Positions 1-14,547 of a stretch of 64,000 bases of DNA are shown piece by piece. Source of the DNA: Buchnera aphidicola (Brachycaudus tragopogonis). Lineage in GTDB: Bacteria > Pseudomonadota > Gammaproteobacteria > Enterobacterales > Enterobacteriaceae. The notes beneath the pieces are model-generated. The model made no database searches. It had not been told where the DNA came from and saw only the letters and a list, made by a program, of their open reading frames with translations. The DNA lies in assembly GCF_964059175.1 (NCBI RefSeq), contig NZ_OZ060418.1, positions 1 through 64,000 of the forward strand. The letters are read 5' to 3'. Each line of letters opens with the position of its first letter. Position 1 is the first letter of the stretch. The translations under genes were made by a program, and so were the position numbers.

Positions 1-55
1 TTGTACACAGTTAGTTAATGTAATAACTTCTTTTATTATCAATACTACAGAGTAC

Positions 56-64
56 TTATCCACA
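56..64 (+). promoter_or_regulatory. DnaA box (exact TTATCCACA)
   Basis: The nine bases match the strongest E. coli DnaA box perfectly. The box sits beside the AT-rich tract and upstream of mnmG, and dnaA itself is kept in the window, so DnaA binding is plausible. Confidence 0.7.
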
Positions 65-73
65 GATTTTGTC

Positions 74-100
74 TTGACTAATAATAATAAATAATATCAT
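74..100 (+). promoter_or_regulatory. Possible mnmG promoter
   Basis: A good -35 hexamer, TTGACT (74-79), is followed after a short 15-base spacer by TATCAT (95-100). It lies 10 bases after the DnaA box, so initiator binding and mnmG transcription could interfere. The short spacer and AT-rich background keep confidence low. Confidence 0.3.
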
Positions 101-249
101 TATTTTTTTTTTTTTTTTTAAATAAATAAATTATAAAAAACAAAAACATCTTTTTTAATTTCTTATGTTTAATCTTAACATGTGTTATCTTTAACTAAAT
201 ATTAATATTTATATAAAATAATTTTAGAATTTTTTAAAGGGTTTTTTGT

Positions 250-2136
250 ATGTGTGATTTAAAAAATTTTGATGTAATTGTTATTGGTGGAGGACATGCT
301 GGTACGGAAGCAGCTATGGCTTCATCAAGAATGGGTTGTAAAACTTTATTATTAACTCAAAAAAAATCAGATTTAGGAGCTTTGTCATGTAACCCAGCTA
401 TTGGAGGAATAGGTAAAAGTCATTTAGTAAAAGAAATAGATGCTTTAGGTGGTATTATGGCTGAGGTGATTGATCATTCAGGTATTCAATTTAGAATTTT
501 AAATTCTAAAAAAGGTCCAGCTGTTAGGTCTACTAGGGCTCAAGCTGATAGAATTCTTTATCATAAAAATGTAATTAAAATATTAGAAAAACAAAATAAT
601 TTGTTAATTTTAGAGGAAGAAGTTAAAGATTTAATTTTTAAAAATTATACTGTTATAGGTGTATCAACAAAAAATGAAATTGAATTTTATTCTAGAGCTG
701 TTGTTTTAGCAACAGGTACTTTCTTAGATGGTAAAATTCATATAGGATTTGATACTTATCCTGCGGGTAGAATGGGAGATAAATCCTCTCAAGATTTATC
801 TTTTCGTCTTAGAGAATTAGATTTAAGAGTTAATAGATTAAAGACTGGCACACCACCTAGAATTGATATTAAAAGCATTAATTTTAATAGTTTGTTCGTT
901 CAGCATGGTGATATACCTGTTCCAGTTTTTTCATTTATGGGTAGTGCTTTAAATCATCCTAAACAAATACCATGTTATTTGACACATACTAATGAGAAAA
1001 CACATGAGATTATACGTAATAATTTAGATAAAAGTCCAATATATGCAGGTTTTTTAAAGGGTTTAGGACCTCGATATTGTCCTTCCATTGAAGATAAAAT
1101 TGTACGTTTTCCTGATAGAAATGCGCATCAGATTTTTTTAGAACCAGAAGGATTGTCTAGTTTTAAAATTTATCCTAATGGAATTTCAACTAGTCTTCCT
1201 TTAGAAATTCAAAAAAAAGTAGTAAGATCTATTAAGGGGTTAGAAAAAGCTAAAATTATAAGTCCTGGATATGCTATTGAATATGATTTTTTTGATCCAA
1301 AAGATTTAAAACTTACTTTAGAAAGTAAGTTAATTAATCGTCTTTTTTTTGCTGGACAAATTAATGGAACAACTGGTTATGAAGAAGCAGCTTCTCAAGG
1401 CTTACTAGCTGGTTTAAATGCAGCATTGTCTGCCATGAATTTAGAGTCTTGGTTTCCTAGACGTGATCAAGCGTATTTAGGTGTTTTAGTTGATGATCTT
1501 ACTACACAAGGTACAAAAGAACCATATCGTATGTTTACTTCAAGAGCTGAATATCGACTAATATTAAGAGAAGATAATGCCGACTTGCGTTTAACTGATA
1601 TTGGTCGCAAACTTGGGTTGATAAATGATTCTCGATGGATTCGTTATAATGAAAAAATTTTAAATATTAGAACTGAGACTAATCGTTTAAAGACAATAAA
1701 AATAAATGCTTTATCATCTGATGCTTATGTTTTAAGTCAATTATTTAATATACATTTAACAAAAGAAACTTTTGTTAGCGAATTATTAAAAAGACCAGAA
1801 ATCACGTATAAAAAATTGAGATCTTTAGAAGTTTTTCAAGATGGAATTTATGATTTAGAAGCAATTGAACAAATCGAAAATGAAATTAAATATGAAGGTT
1901 ATATTAAACGACAAACAGAAGAAATTAATCGACAGATTAAAAATGAAAATACCTTTTTATCTTCTATTGAAGATTATAATAAAATAAAAGGTTTATCTAA
2001 TGAGGCTGCGACTAAATTAAATAATTATAAACCTATTTCTATTGGTCAAGCAGCACGAATTTCTGGTATTACACCAGCCTGTATATCAATTTTATTGATT
2101 TATTTAAAAAAAGAGTCTTACAAAAATTTTTTATAG
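250..2136 (+). CDS. mnmG: tRNA uridine-5-carboxymethylaminomethyl modification enzyme MnmG (GidA)
   Basis: FAD-dependent partner of MnmE. Together they install the 5-carboxymethylaminomethyl group on wobble U34 of tRNAs, in the cytoplasm. The 628-residue length matches E. coli (629). The N-terminal dinucleotide-binding motif GGGHAG is at 13-18, CNPAIGG at 47-53, and the family cysteine falls in GPRYCPS as Cys277, the E. coli number. The ATG follows an AAAGGG ribosome site (236-241) at good spacing. MnmE is also in the window, so the pathway pair is retained. E. coli has rsmG and atpI downstream; both are absent here, leaving 199 bases before atpB. Confidence 0.97.
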   Translation: MCDLKNFDVIVIGGGHAGTEAAMASSRMGCKTLLLTQKKSDLGALSCNPAIGGIGKSHLVKEIDALGGIMAEVIDHSGIQFRILNSKKGPAVRSTRAQADRILYHKNVIKILEKQNNLLILEEEVKDLIFKNYTVIGVSTKNEIEFYSRAVVLATGTFLDGKIHIGFDTYPAGRMGDKSSQDLSFRLRELDLRVNRLKTGTPPRIDIKSINFNSLFVQHGDIPVPVFSFMGSALNHPKQIPCYLTHTNEKTHEIIRNNLDKSPIYAGFLKGLGPRYCPSIEDKIVRFPDRNAHQIFLEPEGLSSFKIYPNGISTSLPLEIQKKVVRSIKGLEKAKIISPGYAIEYDFFDPKDLKLTLESKLINRLFFAGQINGTTGYEEAASQGLLAGLNAALSAMNLESWFPRRDQAYLGVLVDDLTTQGTKEPYRMFTSRAEYRLILREDNADLRLTDIGRKLGLINDSRWIRYNEKILNIRTETNRLKTIKINALSSDAYVLSQLFNIHLTKETFVSELLKRPEITYKKLRSLEVFQDGIYDLEAIEQIENEIKYEGYIKRQTEEINRQIKNENTFLSSIEDYNKIKGLSNEAATKLNNYKPISIGQAARISGITPACISILLIYLKKESYKNFL

Positions 2137-2326
2137 TACATAATTATTTGATTGATTATTTTTATTAAATATTTCTATTGTTTATAAAAATTAAAGTTTG
2201 ATTTTAATACATTTAAAATACATAATAATTGTTTATTGAATATTAATTTGATTATTTTAAAAAATATTTTTTAATTTTGTAATATTTTTTTATTGTATAA
2301 TCTTTTTTGAAATTATAAAAAAATGA

Positions 2327-3160
<834 letters not shown>

Positions 3161-3198
3161 AATATTCTAGGAATTTATTAAAAAACTGGAGTGTGTAA

Positions 3199-3438
<240 letters not shown>

Positions 3439-3491
3439 TTTTTTTATTTTATTTTTTTTTAAAAAAAAATATTTTTTTGATTACTGAGTAA

Positions 3492-3527
3492 AATCTTTAC
3501 GTTTGTTTAAACAATAACGTAAAGATT
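3492..3527 (+). promoter_or_regulatory. Intercistronic hairpin, atpE-atpF
   Basis: The arms AATCTTTACGTT (3492-3503) and AACGTAAAGATT (3516-3527) are perfectly complementary over 12 pairs. The intervening bases contain TGTTTAAACA, so the stem can extend with a 2-base bulge. A second inverted repeat of ten A/T pairs lies just upstream at 3451-3470. Moderately T-rich sequence follows. It could act as partial terminator, processing site or 3' stabiliser for the atpB-atpE messenger; which one is not visible. Confidence 0.6.
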
Positions 3528-3560
3528 AATTTTCATTTTAATACAGAAAGGTGCATTACT

Positions 3561-4046
3561 GTGAATCTTAATGCGACAATTCTTGGACAGGCTATATCAT
3601 TTATTTTCTTTGTTTGGTTTTGTATGAAGTATATTTGGCCTCCCATTATTTTAGCTATTGAAACTAGACAGAAAGAAATCAAAAAATCGTTAATTGATTC
3701 TCAAAAAGCTCAAAAAGAGTTATGTATTATTCAAAAATCAATTGATAAAAAAATTAAAGAAGCAAAAGAAAAAGCATCTAAGATTATTAATGAAGCTAAT
3801 AGACAAAAATTGTTAATTTTAGAAGATGCTAAATTAAAAGCATTAGAAGAGAGTCAAAAAATTCTTACAAACACACAATCAGAAATTGATATAAAATTTT
3901 TGCATGCACGCAAAAAATTACATAAAGAGATAGTTAATTTATCTTTTTTTATGGCAGAAAAAATTATTAAAAAAAATATTTGTAAAAATGAGAATACAGA
4001 TTTAGTGAACGAATTAATTGCTTCTTTATCAGAGGTAAAATATTAA
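3561..4046 (+). CDS. atpF: ATP synthase Fo subunit b
   Basis: Peripheral-stalk subunit: one N-terminal transmembrane helix (about residues 5-25) followed by a long charged coiled coil that reaches F1. It has 161 residues (E. coli 156). The start is GTG, giving MNLNATILGQAI, identical in register to the E. coli start, with a GAAAGG site upstream. The stop overlaps the atpH start by one base (TAATG), indicating translational coupling. The coiled coil is rich in lysine, as usual for AT-biased symbiont proteins. Confidence 0.96.
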   Translation: MNLNATILGQAISFIFFVWFCMKYIWPPIILAIETRQKEIKKSLIDSQKAQKELCIIQKSIDKKIKEAKEKASKIINEANRQKLLILEDAKLKALEESQKILTNTQSEIDIKFLHARKKLHKEIVNLSFFMAEKIIKKNICKNENTDLVNELIASLSEVKY

Positions 4047-4579
4047 TGTCTCTAGAACATACTATTTCTAGACCTTATGCTACAGCAATTTTTAATATTG
4101 CTGTTCGTGAAAATTCGATTCAAGAATGGAAAGAAATATTAATTTTTCTAAATATGATTGCGTCTTGTCGAAAGATTAGAAGATTTTTATCAGGATCTTT
4201 ATCACCTAAGTATTTATCGTTAGTTTTCATCACTATTGCTGGTGATATAATCAACGAAAACGTAAAAAATTTAATAAAATTATTAGCTGAAAATCAACGT
4301 CTTAAATTTCTGAAAAATATATTAGAACAATTTTTACAGTTAGAAGCATGTCATAAAAAAATTTTAATTGTTGAATTAAGAACAGCATCGCTGTTGAAGG
4401 AAAAACAAATTGTTAAAATACGAAGAGTACTAGAAAAATCTTTATTAAGTAAAATTAAATTTATATATAAAATTGATAATTCTATACTTGACGGTATTAT
4501 TGTAAAAGTAAATAACACTGTTTTTGATTTTTCTGTTAGAAGTTATCTTAAACAATTATCAGATGCTTTAAATTTTTAA
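4046..4579 (+). CDS. atpH: ATP synthase F1 subunit delta
   Basis: Connects the peripheral stalk (b dimer) to the top of the F1 hexamer. It has 177 residues, equal to E. coli. The N-terminus MSLEHTISRPYATAIFNIA has the family pattern RPYA-A-F. The start codon overlaps the atpF stop, and atpA begins 14 bases after its stop. Sequence conservation is lower than for its neighbours, as is normal for delta. Confidence 0.95.
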   Translation: MSLEHTISRPYATAIFNIAVRENSIQEWKEILIFLNMIASCRKIRRFLSGSLSPKYLSLVFITIAGDIINENVKNLIKLLAENQRLKFLKNILEQFLQLEACHKKILIVELRTASLLKEKQIVKIRRVLEKSLLSKIKFIYKIDNSILDGIIVKVNNTVFDFSVRSYLKQLSDALNF

Positions 4580-4593
4580 GAGACATATAATAT

Positions 4594-6132
4594 ATGCAAT
4601 TAAATTCCACAGAAATCAGTGAATTAATTCAAAAAAGAATAGCTCAATTTGAAGTTTTTAACGAATCTTATAATGAAGGTACAATTATTTCTGTCAGCGA
4701 TGGAATTATAAGAATAAATGGTTTATCTGATATAATGTTAGGTGAAATGATTTCATTACCTAATAATGAATATGCTATTGCTTTTAATATTGAACGAGAT
4801 ATAGTTGGTGCAGTAGTTATGGGGCCTTATATTCATATTACTGAAGGCATGAAAGTGAAGTGCACGGGGAGAATTTTAGAAGTTCCAGTAGGTGTTAATT
4901 TATTAGGGCGAGTTGTTAATGCGTTAGGTGATCCTATTGATGGAAAAGAGTCTATAATAAATGATGGTTATTTTCCAGTAGAAGCTAATGCACCTGGTGT
5001 AATTGATAGACAGACTATTAGTCAACCAATACAAACAGGCTATAAAGTTATTGATGCAATGATTCCTATTGGTCGAGGACAGCGTGAGTTAATTATTGGT
5101 GATAGACAAACAGGAAAAACTGCACTGGCTATTGATACAATTATTAATCAAAAAAAAACTAGTATTAAGTGTATTTATGTTGCTATTGGACAAAAATTTT
5201 CTACTATTATTAATGTTGTTAAAAAATTAGAAGAAAATAATGCTTTATTAAATACAATTGTAGTGGTAGCTTCTGCTTCAGAAGCAGCTGCTTTGCAATA
5301 TTTAGCACCATATTCTGGTTGTGCTATGGCAGAATATTTTCGTAATCAAGGAAAAGACGTGTTAATTGTTTATGATGATCTTTCTAAACATGCAATAGCT
5401 TATCGTCAAATTTCTTTATTACTACGTAGACCGCCAGGTAGAGAAGCTTTTCCAGGAGATATATTTTATTTACATTCTCGTTTATTAGAACGCGCAGCTC
5501 GAATTTCTTTAAAGCATATTCAGGACATCAATAAAAATAAACATATTCAACAAACAGGTTCTATTACAGCTTTACCTATTATTGAAACACAAGCTGGTGA
5601 TGTTTCTGCTTTTGTTCCTACCAATGTAATTTCTATTACTGATGGTCAAATATTTTTAGAATCAAATTTATTTAATTCAGGTATTCGTCCTGCTGTCAAT
5701 CCTGGTATATCTGTTTCTCGTGTAGGTAGTGCTGCACAGAGTAATATTATAAAAAAATTATCTTCTGGAATTCGAACAGCATTAGCTCAATATCAAGAAC
5801 TTGCAGCATTCTCACAATTTGCATCTGACTTAGATGAAGTTACTCGAAAGCAATTAAATCATGGTCAAAAAATTACAGAATTATTAAAGCAAAAACAATA
5901 TTCACCTTTTTCTATAGCTGCACAAGCACTTATACTTTTTATTGCAGAAAATAATTTTCTTGACGATATTTCTGTTGATGATATTGTTACATTTGAACAA
6001 TCAATATTAATTTACGCGTATAATAATTATCCAGATTTAATGAAAAAAATTAATGAAGAAGGTAATTTTAACACAGATATAAAAGAACAATTTGTAAAAT
6101 TAATTACTAATTTTAAAAAAAATCAATTTTAA
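4594..6132 (+). CDS. atpA: ATP synthase F1 subunit alpha
   Basis: Non-catalytic nucleotide-binding subunit of the F1 hexamer. It has 512 residues (E. coli 513). The P-loop GDRQTGKT is at 169-176. The conserved stretches [12 protein letters not shown] and [10 protein letters not shown] are present, the latter carrying the arginine finger that reaches the catalytic site on beta. It starts at [12 protein letters not shown], aligned with E. coli, and lies 14 bases after atpH in the same operon. Confidence 0.98.
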   Translation: MQLNSTEISELIQKRIAQFEVFNESYNEGTIISVSDGIIRINGLSDIMLGEMISLPNNEYAIAFNIERDIVGAVVMGPYIHITEGMKVKCTGRILEVPVGVNLLGRVVNALGDPIDGKESIINDGYFPVEANAPGVIDRQTISQPIQTGYKVIDAMIPIGRGQRELIIGDRQTGKTALAIDTIINQKKTSIKCIYVAIGQKFSTIINVVKKLEENNALLNTIVVVASASEAAALQYLAPYSGCAMAEYFRNQGKDVLIVYDDLSKHAIAYRQISLLLRRPPGREAFPGDIFYLHSRLLERAARISLKHIQDINKNKHIQQTGSITALPIIETQAGDVSAFVPTNVISITDGQIFLESNLFNSGIRPAVNPGISVSRVGSAAQSNIIKKLSSGIRTALAQYQELAAFSQFASDLDEVTRKQLNHGQKITELLKQKQYSPFSIAAQALILFIAENNFLDDISVDDIVTFEQSILIYAYNNYPDLMKKINEEGNFNTDIKEQFVKLITNFKKNQF

Positions 6133-6167
6133 TAAATTTTTTCTAATAAGTAAAAAAAGAGACGATA

Positions 6168-7040
6168 GTGGCAAGTACAAAAGAAATAAGAAATCAGATA
6201 ATTAGCGTTATTAATACAAAAAAAATTACTAAAGCTATGGAAATGGTTGCAGCATCTAAAATGAGAAAAACTGAATATAGAATGCAATCAGGTCGGCCAT
6301 ACTCTGATATTATCAGAAAAGTGATTGATCATGTTGTGCAAGGGAATTTAGAATATAAACATAATTATTTAGAAAATAGAGTCATTAAACGTATTGGAAT
6401 AATTGTAGTATCTACTGATAGAGGTTTATGTGGTAGCCTGAATACTAATTTGTTTAAAAAAGTATTATTTAAAATTCAAAAATTTACTCAAATCAATGTA
6501 CCCTGTGATCTGATTTTATTTGGTTTAAAAAGTTTATCTTTTTTTAAATTATGTAGTACTACAATTCTTTCTAAAATGAGTCATTTAGGAGAAAATCCTA
6601 ATGTTACTAAGTTAATTGCTTCTATAGAAGTTATATTAGAAGAATATAAATGCAAACGTATAGACAAAATCTTTATTGCATATAATAAATTTTATAATAA
6701 AATGTTGCAAAAACCTAAAATTATGCAATTACTTCCTTTATCTAGATCAGAAAAAAAAAATATAAGTAATAAAAAATGGGATTATTTATATGAACCAGAT
6801 TCTAAATTAATTTTAGATATATTATTTAAGAGATATGTAGAATCTCAAGTATATCAAAGTATTTTAGAAAATATAGCAAGTGAACAAGCGGCTCGTATGA
6901 TTGCTATGAAAACAGCAACAGATAATAGTGGCAATCGAATTAAGGAACTACAATTAATATATAATAGAGTTCGACAAGCTAATATTACTCAAGAATTAAC
7001 TGAAATTGTTGCAGGCGCATCAGCAGTTTCAAGTGATTAA
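6168..7040 (+). CDS. atpG: ATP synthase F1 subunit gamma
   Basis: Central rotor shaft that links the c-ring to the alternating beta sites. It has 290 residues (E. coli 287). The start is GTG (GTG GCA AGT), aligning with the E. coli N-terminus. The first helix (IRNQIISVINTKKITKAMEM) and the C-terminal helix ending in VAGASAVSSD are both conserved. The middle segment (about 190-215) is more divergent and lysine-rich. Confidence 0.97.
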   Translation: MASTKEIRNQIISVINTKKITKAMEMVAASKMRKTEYRMQSGRPYSDIIRKVIDHVVQGNLEYKHNYLENRVIKRIGIIVVSTDRGLCGSLNTNLFKKVLFKIQKFTQINVPCDLILFGLKSLSFFKLCSTTILSKMSHLGENPNVTKLIASIEVILEEYKCKRIDKIFIAYNKFYNKMLQKPKIMQLLPLSRSEKKNISNKKWDYLYEPDSKLILDILFKRYVESQVYQSILENIASEQAARMIAMKTATDNSGNRIKELQLIYNRVRQANITQELTEIVAGASAVSSD

Positions 7041-7060
7041 AAATCAGTTAGAGGTTTTAA

Positions 7061-8467
<1,407 letters not shown>

Positions 8468-8497
8468 TATTTTTTATAAAATATTTAGGATGTCTTT

Positions 8498-8911
8498 ATG
8501 CATTTTTATTTAGATGTTGTAAGTGTTGAAAAACGTATTTTTTCTGGATTAGTAAAAAAAATACGAGTATCTGGAAGTGAAGGAGAACTTGGTATTTACC
8601 CGGGACATGTTCAGTTATTGAGTATAATTAAACCCGGTATTATACATATCTTTCATGATGATGGAAGGGAAGAATGCATTTATATATCAGGTGGCATATT
8701 AGAAGTTCAACCATCTATTGTATCTATTTTGTCAGATGTTGCTATTCGTGCTATTGATTTAGATAAAGAATCTGTTTTACAAGCGAAAAAAAATGCTGAA
8801 AAGAATATTCAAAATAAAAACGTTCAAATAAATAAGAATGAAATGTTATTAGAAATTTCTAAACAAATTGCAAAATTACGTGTCCTTGAAATGATGGATA
8901 AATTTAAATGA
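8498..8911 (+). CDS. atpC: ATP synthase F1 subunit epsilon
   Basis: Regulatory and coupling subunit: an N-terminal beta-sandwich (about 1-86) followed by a two-helix C-terminal domain that can inhibit hydrolysis. It has 137 residues (E. coli 139). [17 protein letters not shown] and GELGIYPGH are typical. It is the last gene of the operon; a hairpin terminator follows directly and is shared with the convergent gyrB. Confidence 0.96.
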   Translation: MHFYLDVVSVEKRIFSGLVKKIRVSGSEGELGIYPGHVQLLSIIKPGIIHIFHDDGREECIYISGGILEVQPSIVSILSDVAIRAIDLDKESVLQAKKNAEKNIQNKNVQINKNEMLLEISKQIAKLRVLEMMDKFK

Positions 8912-8955
8912 AAAATAATTTTTCGCGGCTGGTTATTTCCTGCCGCAATTATTTT
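8912..8955. terminator. Bidirectional terminator, atpC / gyrB
   Basis: GC-rich core arms GCGGC (8925-8929) and GCCGC (8942-8946) enclose a 12-base loop. AAAATAATT (8912-8920) can pair with AATTATTTT (8947-8955) as an outer stem, with a TTTC bulge. It lies between two convergent genes, and the A/T outer arms give U-rich ends in either direction. Confidence 0.7.
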
Positions 8956-8984
8956 AGAAATTTAACCCATTAAGAACTATTTTT

Positions 8985-11423
<2,439 letters not shown>

Positions 11424-11469
11424 CTATAAAAAATAAGTTTTATAATAGAATATTATTGTAAATAAATTT

Positions 11470-12570
11470 TTAGCATTTTAATAGCATTACAACATATAGA
11501 GTAGAAGCATCATTTTCTGATTTTATTTGAATTGAATTATTATATTCGTTTATAAAAAAAAGAATATTATTGCTAGTGATAGTATTTAATATATCTAAAA
11601 TATAATAAACATTAATTGATATTTCTATTGTATTACCAGAGTAATTAATATTAAATTTATCTTCTGCTGTTTCTTCTTCTTGATTATCAGAAAATAATTT
11701 AATTTGATTATTTTTAATATGCATTGTTATTCCACAAAATTTTTCATGAGATAAAATGGCTACACGTAGTAGTGATTGTTTTAATAATTGGCGATTAAAG
11801 AGAATGGGATTGTTTTCTGTATTAAGTAAAATACTTTTATAATCAGGATATTTTCCTTCAATTAATTGAGTAGTAAAAATAGATTCTTCTATATATATTC
11901 TAATATTATTTTTTCCAACTAAAATACGTATTAATTGAGGTTGAACGTTTAATAATCTATATAATTCTATAATTCCTTTTCTTGGAATAATTACTGAAAA
12001 AAAATTTATATCTTTTTCTAAATGGGTTCGTGACATAGCTAAGCGATATCCATCTGTAGCTACAGTGTATAATGATGTATTATTTTTTTCTAATAACATA
12101 CCGTTTAAATAGTATCGTACATCTTGTTTACCCATAGAAAATTGAGTTTTTTCTATCATTGTTTTCAAAATGTCTGAAGATATAAAAAAATCAGAAATAC
12201 AATCCAAATCATTATGATTAGGAAAGTTATCAGCAGGTAAAGTAGTTAATATATAATTGCTGTTATGAGAAATAATATGCATTTTATTTTTATTTAATTG
12301 CATTTGAATTTCTGATGATTCTGAAGAATTTCGACAAATATCTAAAATTTTTCGACCAGAAATTGTTGTAGTTCCTGGTGTATATTTTGTGGATATTTTA
12401 ATATTAGAAATTAACTCTATTTCTAAATTAGTTGTTGTTAATGATAAAATTCCATTTTTCATTGTTATTAATATATTTTCTAAAATAGGAAATGAAGTAT
12501 TTTTAACAATTAACCGATTTATTTTTTGTAAATGTTTAATTAAAATATTTTTTTTAATATTAAATTTCAT
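11470..12570 (-). CDS. dnaN: DNA polymerase III sliding clamp (beta subunit)
   Basis: Ring-shaped processivity clamp of the replicase. It has 366 residues, exactly the E. coli length. The N-terminus [21 protein letters not shown] matches the family, and three repeated clamp folds of about 120 residues fit the length. The C-terminal residues [11 protein letters not shown] resemble the E. coli end (YVVMPMRL). It starts four bases after the dnaA stop, so the two are very likely co-transcribed. Confidence 0.96.
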   Translation of the reverse strand: MKFNIKKNILIKHLQKINRLIVKNTSFPILENILITMKNGILSLTTTNLEIELISNIKISTKYTPGTTTISGRKILDICRNSSESSEIQMQLNKNKMHIISHNSNYILTTLPADNFPNHNDLDCISDFFISSDILKTMIEKTQFSMGKQDVRYYLNGMLLEKNNTSLYTVATDGYRLAMSRTHLEKDINFFSVIIPRKGIIELYRLLNVQPQLIRILVGKNNIRIYIEESIFTTQLIEGKYPDYKSILLNTENNPILFNRQLLKQSLLRVAILSHEKFCGITMHIKNNQIKLFSDNQEEETAEDKFNINYSGNTIEISINVYYILDILNTITSNNILFFINEYNNSIQIKSENDASTLYVVMLLKC

Positions 12571-12574
12571 ATAA

Positions 12575-13933
12575 TCACACTGATAAAGTTCTAATTAAAT
12601 TTGAAAAGTCTTCTTTAATGTCATGACTTTCTTCTCGTAATTGTTCGATTTTACGACATGCATGTAATACTGTTGTATGATCTCTTCCACTAAAAGCGTC
12701 TCCAATTTCAGGTAGACTATGATTAGTTAACTCTTTTGCCATTGCCATTGCCATTTGTCTAGGTCGAGCTACTGAACGTGAACGTCTTTTAGATAATAAG
12801 TCTGCTACCTTAATTTTATAATATTCTGCCACTGTTTTTTGAATATTATCAATTGTGATAAGTTTTTCCTGTAAAGTTAGTATATCTCGAAGTGCTTCAC
12901 GAACCAAATCTACAGTAATAGCACGATGGGTAAAATGAGCGTTAACAATTACTCGATTAAGAGCACCTTCTAATTCACGTACATTAGAACGTAATCGTTT
13001 TGCAATAAAAAAAGCAACTTCATCAGATAATGCGATATTATTTTCATCAGCTTTTTTTATAAGAATTGCTACTCTAGTTTCTAGTTCTGGTGGATCGATA
13101 GCAACAGTAAGACCCCATCCAAACCTTGATTTAAGACGATCTTCAACTCCGTTTATTTCTTTGGGATAACGATCTGAAGTTAAAATAATTTGTTGATTAC
13201 CTTCTAATAAAGCATTAAAAGTATGAAAGAATTCTTCTTGTGAGCGCTCTTTGTTAGCGAAAAATTGAATGTCGTCAATTAATAATGCATCAACAGAACG
13301 ATAATATAATTTAAATTTTTCAATTGCATTGTTTTGTAGTGCTCTTACCATATCTTGTACAAAACGTTCAGAATGCATATAGATAATTTTAATGTCATAT
13401 TTATATGCTAAAATTCCATTTCCTATAGCATGAAGTAGATGTGTTTTTCCTAATCCTGTACCACCATATAAACACAATGGATTATAAGAGTTTCCAGGAT
13501 TGTTTGCTACTTGAGATGCTGCAGCACGTGCAAGTTGATTAGATTTTCCTTCGATAAAATTTTCAAAATTATGTTTTTTGTTAATATTGGAACGATAAGA
13601 TGATTTTGTAAACACTGGTATCTCATTCCAGATTGATTGTTTATCATTAGAGTTATTCGAAATATCTTTTTCAAAATTTTTTTCTTTAGAATTCTGATAT
13701 ATGTTAAATTTTATTAATGGAATATTAGAATCACAAAAGTCTTGCAGTATTGTTTTAATGTGAATTAAGTATTTATCTTGTACCCAATCTAAAACAAATT
13801 TATTTGGAGCATATATTTCTAATATGTTATTGTTTATTTTAGCTTTCAGAGAGCGTATCCACATGCTAAATTCTGTGGTTGGTAGCTCATCTTGTAACCG
13901 GTCAAGACACTGTTTCCAAATACAAAGTGACAC
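12575..13933 (-). CDS. dnaA: Chromosomal replication initiator DnaA
   Basis: Binds DnaA boxes and melts the origin. From the GTG at 13933 the protein has 452 residues (E. coli 467). I chose this start because it gives [18 protein letters not shown], aligned with the E. coli GTG start, and because GGAG lies six bases upstream. An in-frame TTG at 13945 would add four residues but would contain that ribosome site. Domain I (1-80), a shortened linker, the AAA+ domain with GGTGLGKT at 157-164, and the C-terminal DNA-binding domain with [14 protein letters not shown] are all present. An operator-like palindrome lies upstream. Confidence 0.97.
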   Translation of the reverse strand: MSLCIWKQCLDRLQDELPTTEFSMWIRSLKAKINNNILEIYAPNKFVLDWVQDKYLIHIKTILQDFCDSNIPLIKFNIYQNSKEKNFEKDISNNSNDKQSIWNEIPVFTKSSYRSNINKKHNFENFIEGKSNQLARAAASQVANNPGNSYNPLCLYGGTGLGKTHLLHAIGNGILAYKYDIKIIYMHSERFVQDMVRALQNNAIEKFKLYYRSVDALLIDDIQFFANKERSQEEFFHTFNALLEGNQQIILTSDRYPKEINGVEDRLKSRFGWGLTVAIDPPELETRVAILIKKADENNIALSDEVAFFIAKRLRSNVRELEGALNRVIVNAHFTHRAITVDLVREALRDILTLQEKLITIDNIQKTVAEYYKIKVADLLSKRRSRSVARPRQMAMAMAKELTNHSLPEIGDAFSGRDHTTVLHACRKIEQLREESHDIKEDFSNLIRTLSV

Positions 13934-14015
13934 AGTAGACTCCAATCGAACAAAAATTAATAAAAAATAAAATTTGGAAAATTATTGTTTTTTATATATT
14001 TATTTTGATATACAT

Positions 14016-14044
14016 AATTTTATGTAAATAATTTACATAAAATT
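14016..14044. promoter_or_regulatory. Perfect 14-bp-arm palindrome at the dnaA promoter
   Basis: AATTTTATGTAAAT (14016-14029), a single A, then ATTTACATAAAATT (14031-14044) form a perfect inverted repeat. On the minus strand, TATAAT (14047 to 14042) overlaps its edge, so the palindrome would cover the expected start of dnaA transcription. It could be an operator or a 5' messenger hairpin; with all-A/T context a role is not proven. Confidence 0.45.
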
Positions 14045-14326
14045 ATATTTTTTTACATTAAAAGTTATACAATCTAAGATGGGTGAGTATAACGCAAAAG
14101 GATGTAATATATTATTGAGATATTTTTATATATCTAAAGAAGTGATTTTTAGATGTACTATTTATTTCATAAATGTAAATATAGTTATAATAACAGAATA
14201 CAATATTAAAAATATTTTTTTAGATAAGTTAATTTAAAATCTGTTTTATAATTATAGACATAATAAAAAAGACTCACTGGATTAATCAAATCTTTAAAAA
14301 AATTAATTGACTATGTGATTAAGAGT

Positions 14327-14349
14327 ATTTACTTTTGTCAAAAGTAAAT
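14327..14349 (+). promoter_or_regulatory. Hairpin in the rpmH leader
   Basis: ATTTACTTTT (14327-14336), loop GTC, AAAAGTAAAT (14340-14349): a perfect 10-bp stem 42 bases before the rpmH start. It probably lies in the 5' untranslated region of rpmH-rnpA; no U-tract of terminator type follows. Confidence 0.4.
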
Positions 14350-14391
14350 TTGATAAATTATATTAATAAAAATTATTAGGTAAATATTAAA

Positions 14392-14535
14392 ATGAAACGA
14401 ACTTTCCAACCGTCAGTATTAAAACGTAATCGATCACATGGATTTAGAATTCGTATGTCAACAAAAAATGGTCGTTATATTTTATCACGTAGACGTGCTA
14501 AATTGCGAACACGTTTAACAGTTTCTAGTAAATAA
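14392..14535 (+). CDS. rpmH: Ribosomal protein L34
   Basis: Small basic protein of the large ribosomal subunit. Reading from ATG at 14392 gives 47 residues, [19 protein letters not shown] through [14 protein letters not shown], ending in TAA. The family length is 46-47 and the KRTFQPS-KR-R-HGFR-RM signature is complete. An AGG-type ribosome site lies about 10 bases upstream. It is followed after 12 bases by rnpA, the usual pairing next to dnaA. Confidence 0.97.
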   Translation: MKRTFQPSVLKRNRSHGFRIRMSTKNGRYILSRRRAKLRTRLTVSSK

Positions 14536-14547
14536 TAGGTTTATAGT

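Larger units (their letters stand above)
1..249. other. Putative oriC flank upstream of mnmG
   Basis: This gene-free stretch precedes mnmG, the same side on which E. coli oriC lies. An exact DnaA box, TTATCCACA, is at 56-64. The first nine bases, TTGTACACA, differ from the R2-type box TTATACACA at one position. The rest is extremely AT-rich, with an ATA/TAA-rich stretch at 80-97 and a run of 17 T at 103-119, as expected for a DNA-unwinding element. I see no GATC in this stretch. The window may start at the origin by assembly convention, so the other half could lie outside. Two boxes are fewer than in E. coli oriC, so this is an inferred partial origin. Confidence 0.6.
13946..14391. other. dnaA-rpmH divergent intergenic region
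   Basis: These 446 bases hold no gene I can support. They must carry promoters for dnaA (leftward) and rpmH-rnpA (rightward). Visible elements are a perfect 29-base palindrome at 14016-14044, a TATAAT on the minus strand at 14042-14047 abutting it, a DnaA-box-like TTATACAAT at 14065-14073 (two mismatches), and a perfect 10-bp hairpin at 14327-14349 upstream of rpmH. A TTGACT at 14307-14312 lacks a good -10. Confidence 0.6.

Noticed and set aside
3451..3470. Poly-T/poly-A block after atpE as sign of a broken gene or frameshift
   Set aside because: It lies between two full-length genes; all coding regions here have family lengths and no interrupted frame.
13934..13945. TTG start giving a four-residue longer DnaA
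   Set aside because: The extension contains the GGAG ribosome site for the GTG at 13933, and the GTG aligns with the E. coli start.
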